Shown in pieces: positions 43,435-45,215 of a stretch of 45,215 bases of DNA. The stretch's first letter is position 1; each line of letters opens with the position of its first letter. Under the pieces are notes generated by a model that was given only the letters and a program-made list of their open reading frames with translations, was not told where the DNA came from and did not search any database. Source of the DNA: an uncultured Eudoraea sp. (lineage in GTDB: Bacteria > Bacteroidota > Bacteroidia > Flavobacteriales > Flavobacteriaceae); assembly GCF_947260015.1 (NCBI RefSeq), contig NZ_CAMYOM010000026.1, positions 1 through 45,215 of the forward strand, written 5' to 3'. The position numbers and the translations under genes were made by a program.

Positions 43435-44173
43435 CTTCTTTTGTAATTTCTCTTATATTACCCGGATAATCTTTCCCCCTTAACCGGCTTACTGTGTGAG
43501 CTTTTAGTTCATCTTCCGGATATGATTGTATCAATTCCTGAATAGTTCTTTTATCCAAATCGTCCTCGATATGCTCCAGCCATTTATCTGCCAGTTCATC
43601 TGGCAAAATTAAAGGCATTCGGGGTCCAGCTGCCTTTGGATTATTATGGATCCTGGACATCATAGCATTGCCTACCGTTGTCACTATAGAAAAGGTATTG
43701 ATCAATTCCCCAGTTTCTGTATCTACCCATTCACTCCAGAGTCCGGCCAGCGGCAAAGGTTCATTATCCTTCCTGCTCACATAAAATGGATAGGTTTTGC
43801 CGGCATAATGATGATGTTCATAAAAGCCGTCTACATAAATAATACATCTTTTATTTTTGGCTGAATTTCGGAAGGAGGGCTTCTCAAAAATGGTTTCTCC
43901 TCTTGCGTTAAGAGTATTGTTCCACAGTTTTTTTAATTGTGACTTATCTTTTACCCAAAACGGAACAAGACCCCAGGTTGCAAGAGTTGGTTCATATGGA
44001 GAACGATCCGAATAAATAAATAATTTTGGGTGATTAAAACCCGATACATGATAAAGCGGCAGGTCCGATAAGGGCGCCAGTTTTTCAATGATCTCCTCAA
44101 TGGCCTTCTCGTTTCCGTAATGTCTGGCCCTTTTTAACTGGGCTTCCAGACTTGCCTTGATATCGTAACACAT
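43409..44173 (-). CDS. SOS response-associated peptidase, YedK/HMCES family
   Basis: YedK/HMCES proteins form a stable thiazolidine link to abasic sites in single-stranded DNA and shield them. The mature start MCYDIKAS exposes Cys2, the residue that makes the DNA crosslink. Later ones include ATWGLVPFW near 81-89, NARGETIFEKPSF near 108-120 and RCIIYVDGFYEHHH near 129-142, with the His of the active site in RMPLIL. The SRP signature is intact over 254 residues. It heads the minus-strand run that continues with modA, overlapping it by up to 26 bases; it has no obvious connection to molybdate. Confidence 0.93.
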   Translation of the reverse strand: MCYDIKASLEAQLKRARHYGNEKAIEEIIEKLAPLSDLPLYHVSGFNHPKLFIYSDRSPYEPTLATWGLVPFWVKDKSQLKKLWNNTLNARGETIFEKPSFRNSAKNKRCIIYVDGFYEHHHYAGKTYPFYVSRKDNEPLPLAGLWSEWVDTETGELINTFSIVTTVGNAMMSRIHNNPKAAGPRMPLILPDELADKWLEHIEDDLDKRTIQELIQSYPEDELKAHTVSRLRGKDYPGNIREITKEVAYAELEF

Positions 44174-44306
44174 ATCTCAATTTTTAGATCATGAGGAAGA
44201 ATTAAATTTAAGAAATTTTGTTCAATAATTGATTGTTGAAAAAATTAGGTTAACTACTGAATTAGTCAAAACCAGTAAAGACAAGATAAAGGTTTGATTT
44301 ACAACT

Positions 44307-45215
44307 TTATAAAGGCATCCAAACCAGTAGTGCCGACTGAATGATAAAAAATAAAATAAATGGAATTACGAAGAACCCCATAATATCTCTTGCCTGCAAT
44401 TTGGTTCCGGCTGCCATTACAGGAAAAATTATAAGTAAATAGAAAGGTTGAAGGGCATTACTCAGGCTTTCTCCATAAGCTATGGCCATTGATGCTCTGG
44501 CAATCATGGACGTAACTTCAGATTCACTCAACCCTGCACCCAGTTCCTTTACTACATTAATAATGCTCGGACCTATTACAGCAAATTCTCCACCTGCGGA
44601 TGGGATGGCAAAATTCACCAAACCACCGGAAACATAGGCTAAAAAAGGATAGTTGGTCATGGTGGCAATTGATGATTGAATTTCTCCAATTTTATCACCC
44701 AAACCCGTTGAAAACATAATTCCCATAATACCGGCATAAAATGGAAATTGGAAAAGAATTCCAGAAATATTGCTACTCGAACGTTTCATGGATATGCTAT
44801 AACGAAGCGGGGTCTTATGCAGAAATAGGCCAATCATCAAAAACATAAATATGATGATATTAAAATTCAGATCAAACCCATTTGTGTAGAAGTAGTGGCC
44901 AATATAAATGAAACCAAAAAGTGCAATGGTCATTTGTAAATAGGCGCTATTATTCAAAATGTCGGAGAGGGCCCTAAAAGGAAGCTGATATGATTCTGCT
45001 TCTGCTTTTACTGAAGTTTCTTTTTCTGAATTATCCAGGATCAAAAGATCAGATAATTCTTTTTGCTTGTTGTTTTTTGGAATCAAAATGAGGAATAACA
45101 ACGGACCTACCACAATAAAAAGCACAATCATGGCCAGATTGACCGCAGAACCTAGAGTATAGGAAGTTGGAATCAATTCTGAAAGAATTCCAGCTTCTAT
45201 TAAAAAATTATTCTC
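44307..45215 (-). CDS. Short-chain fatty acid transporter, AtoE type (5' end missing)
   Basis: The frame is open to the window edge and reads ENNFLIEAGILSELIPTSYTLGS before the first residues seen. About 300 residues and at least seven helices are visible, with the AtoE-type blocks GLVNFAIPSAGGEFAVIGPSI and MAIAYGESLSNALQPFYLL. A full AtoE has about 450 residues, so roughly a third is outside the window. The family carries acetoacetate, butyrate or related acids across the inner membrane. The TTG at 45176 is not a start: the reading frame continues upstream. Confidence 0.9.
   Translation of the reverse strand, partial: ENNFLIEAGILSELIPTSYTLGSAVNLAMIVLFIVVGPLLFLILIPKNNKQKELSDLLILDNSEKETSVKAEAESYQLPFRALSDILNNSAYLQMTIALFGFIYIGHYFYTNGFDLNFNIIIFMFLMIGLFLHKTPLRYSISMKRSSSNISGILFQFPFYAGIMGIMFSTGLGDKIGEIQSSIATMTNYPFLAYVSGGLVNFAIPSAGGEFAVIGPSIINVVKELGAGLSESEVTSMIARASMAIAYGESLSNALQPFYLLIIFPVMAAGTKLQARDIMGFFVIPFILFFIIQSALLVWMPL

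Noticed and set aside
45174-45176. TTG at 45176 as the start of the AtoE-type gene
   Set aside because: The frame continues upstream with family-like residues (NNFLIEAGILSELIP) to the window edge, so the gene is simply cut.

Overview
The window is a chromosomal segment of a flavobacterium (Bacteroidota, Flavobacteriaceae-like). The evidence is low-to-moderate G+C coding sequence, A-rich leaders without strong Shine-Dalgarno sequences, a flavobacterial promoter of the form TTG-N20-TAnnTTTG, a 6S-Flavo-type RNA beside zapA, a SecA lacking the C-terminal zinc motif, CCC-motif membrane proteins, DUF2795, DUF4105 and DUF3570 proteins, and a TonB-dependent receptor with a carboxypeptidase-like N-terminal domain. 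No tRNA, rRNA, prophage, classical IS element or CRISPR array was found.

Layout. 1-4435: a small membrane protein, a TesA-like esterase, and a divergent YbbA/YbbP-type ABC exporter. 4461-5942: an array of nine inverted-repeat units with a period of 150-151 bp, interrupted by a gene for a 99-residue GIY-YIG nuclease that fits between two repeat arms with 3 and 8 bases to spare. 6167-6825: two tiny membrane or secreted ORFs and unexplained sequence. 6826-14962 (minus): M14 peptidase, orphan HisKA_2-type histidine kinase, SecA, DUF2795 protein. 15099-19582 (minus): cobalamin adenosyltransferase, small membrane protein, a methyltransferase-like protein that has lost its SAM-binding core, ABC-F ATPase, DUF4105 protein; pssA is divergent. 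20524-23294 (minus): kpsF-tatC-(small, apparently frameshifted ORF)-lptB, divergent from recQ. 25814-29984: two CCC-motif proteins with a DUF2752 protein, Smr protein, lipoprotein, cysteine desulfurase. 29322-34159 (minus): M23 peptidase, TonB-dependent receptor and a CsgG-like secreted protein as one run. 34369-36852 (plus): coiled-coil (ZapB-like) protein, zapA, 6S RNA, rny. 36954-39954 (minus): thioredoxin, ApbE, DUF4266, DUF3570, an envelope redox/flavinylation cassette of unknown purpose. 40099-44173 (minus): YedK-like protein, modA, di-Mop protein, modB, modC and a cysteine hydrolase, packed head to tail. 44307 to the end: AtoE-type fatty-acid transporter, cut by the window edge.

Most of the window is ordinary core genome: protein export (SecA, TatC), LPS assembly (KpsF, LptB), phospholipid synthesis (PssA), RNA turnover (RNase Y), division (ZapA) and repair (RecQ). 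The least explained parts are the repeat array with its embedded nuclease, which looks like a repeat family sharing a locus with its own enzyme (comparable in concept to REP/RAYT pairs), and the ApbE-thioredoxin-DUF4266-DUF3570 cassette. All calls are from reading the sequence; no database search was run.
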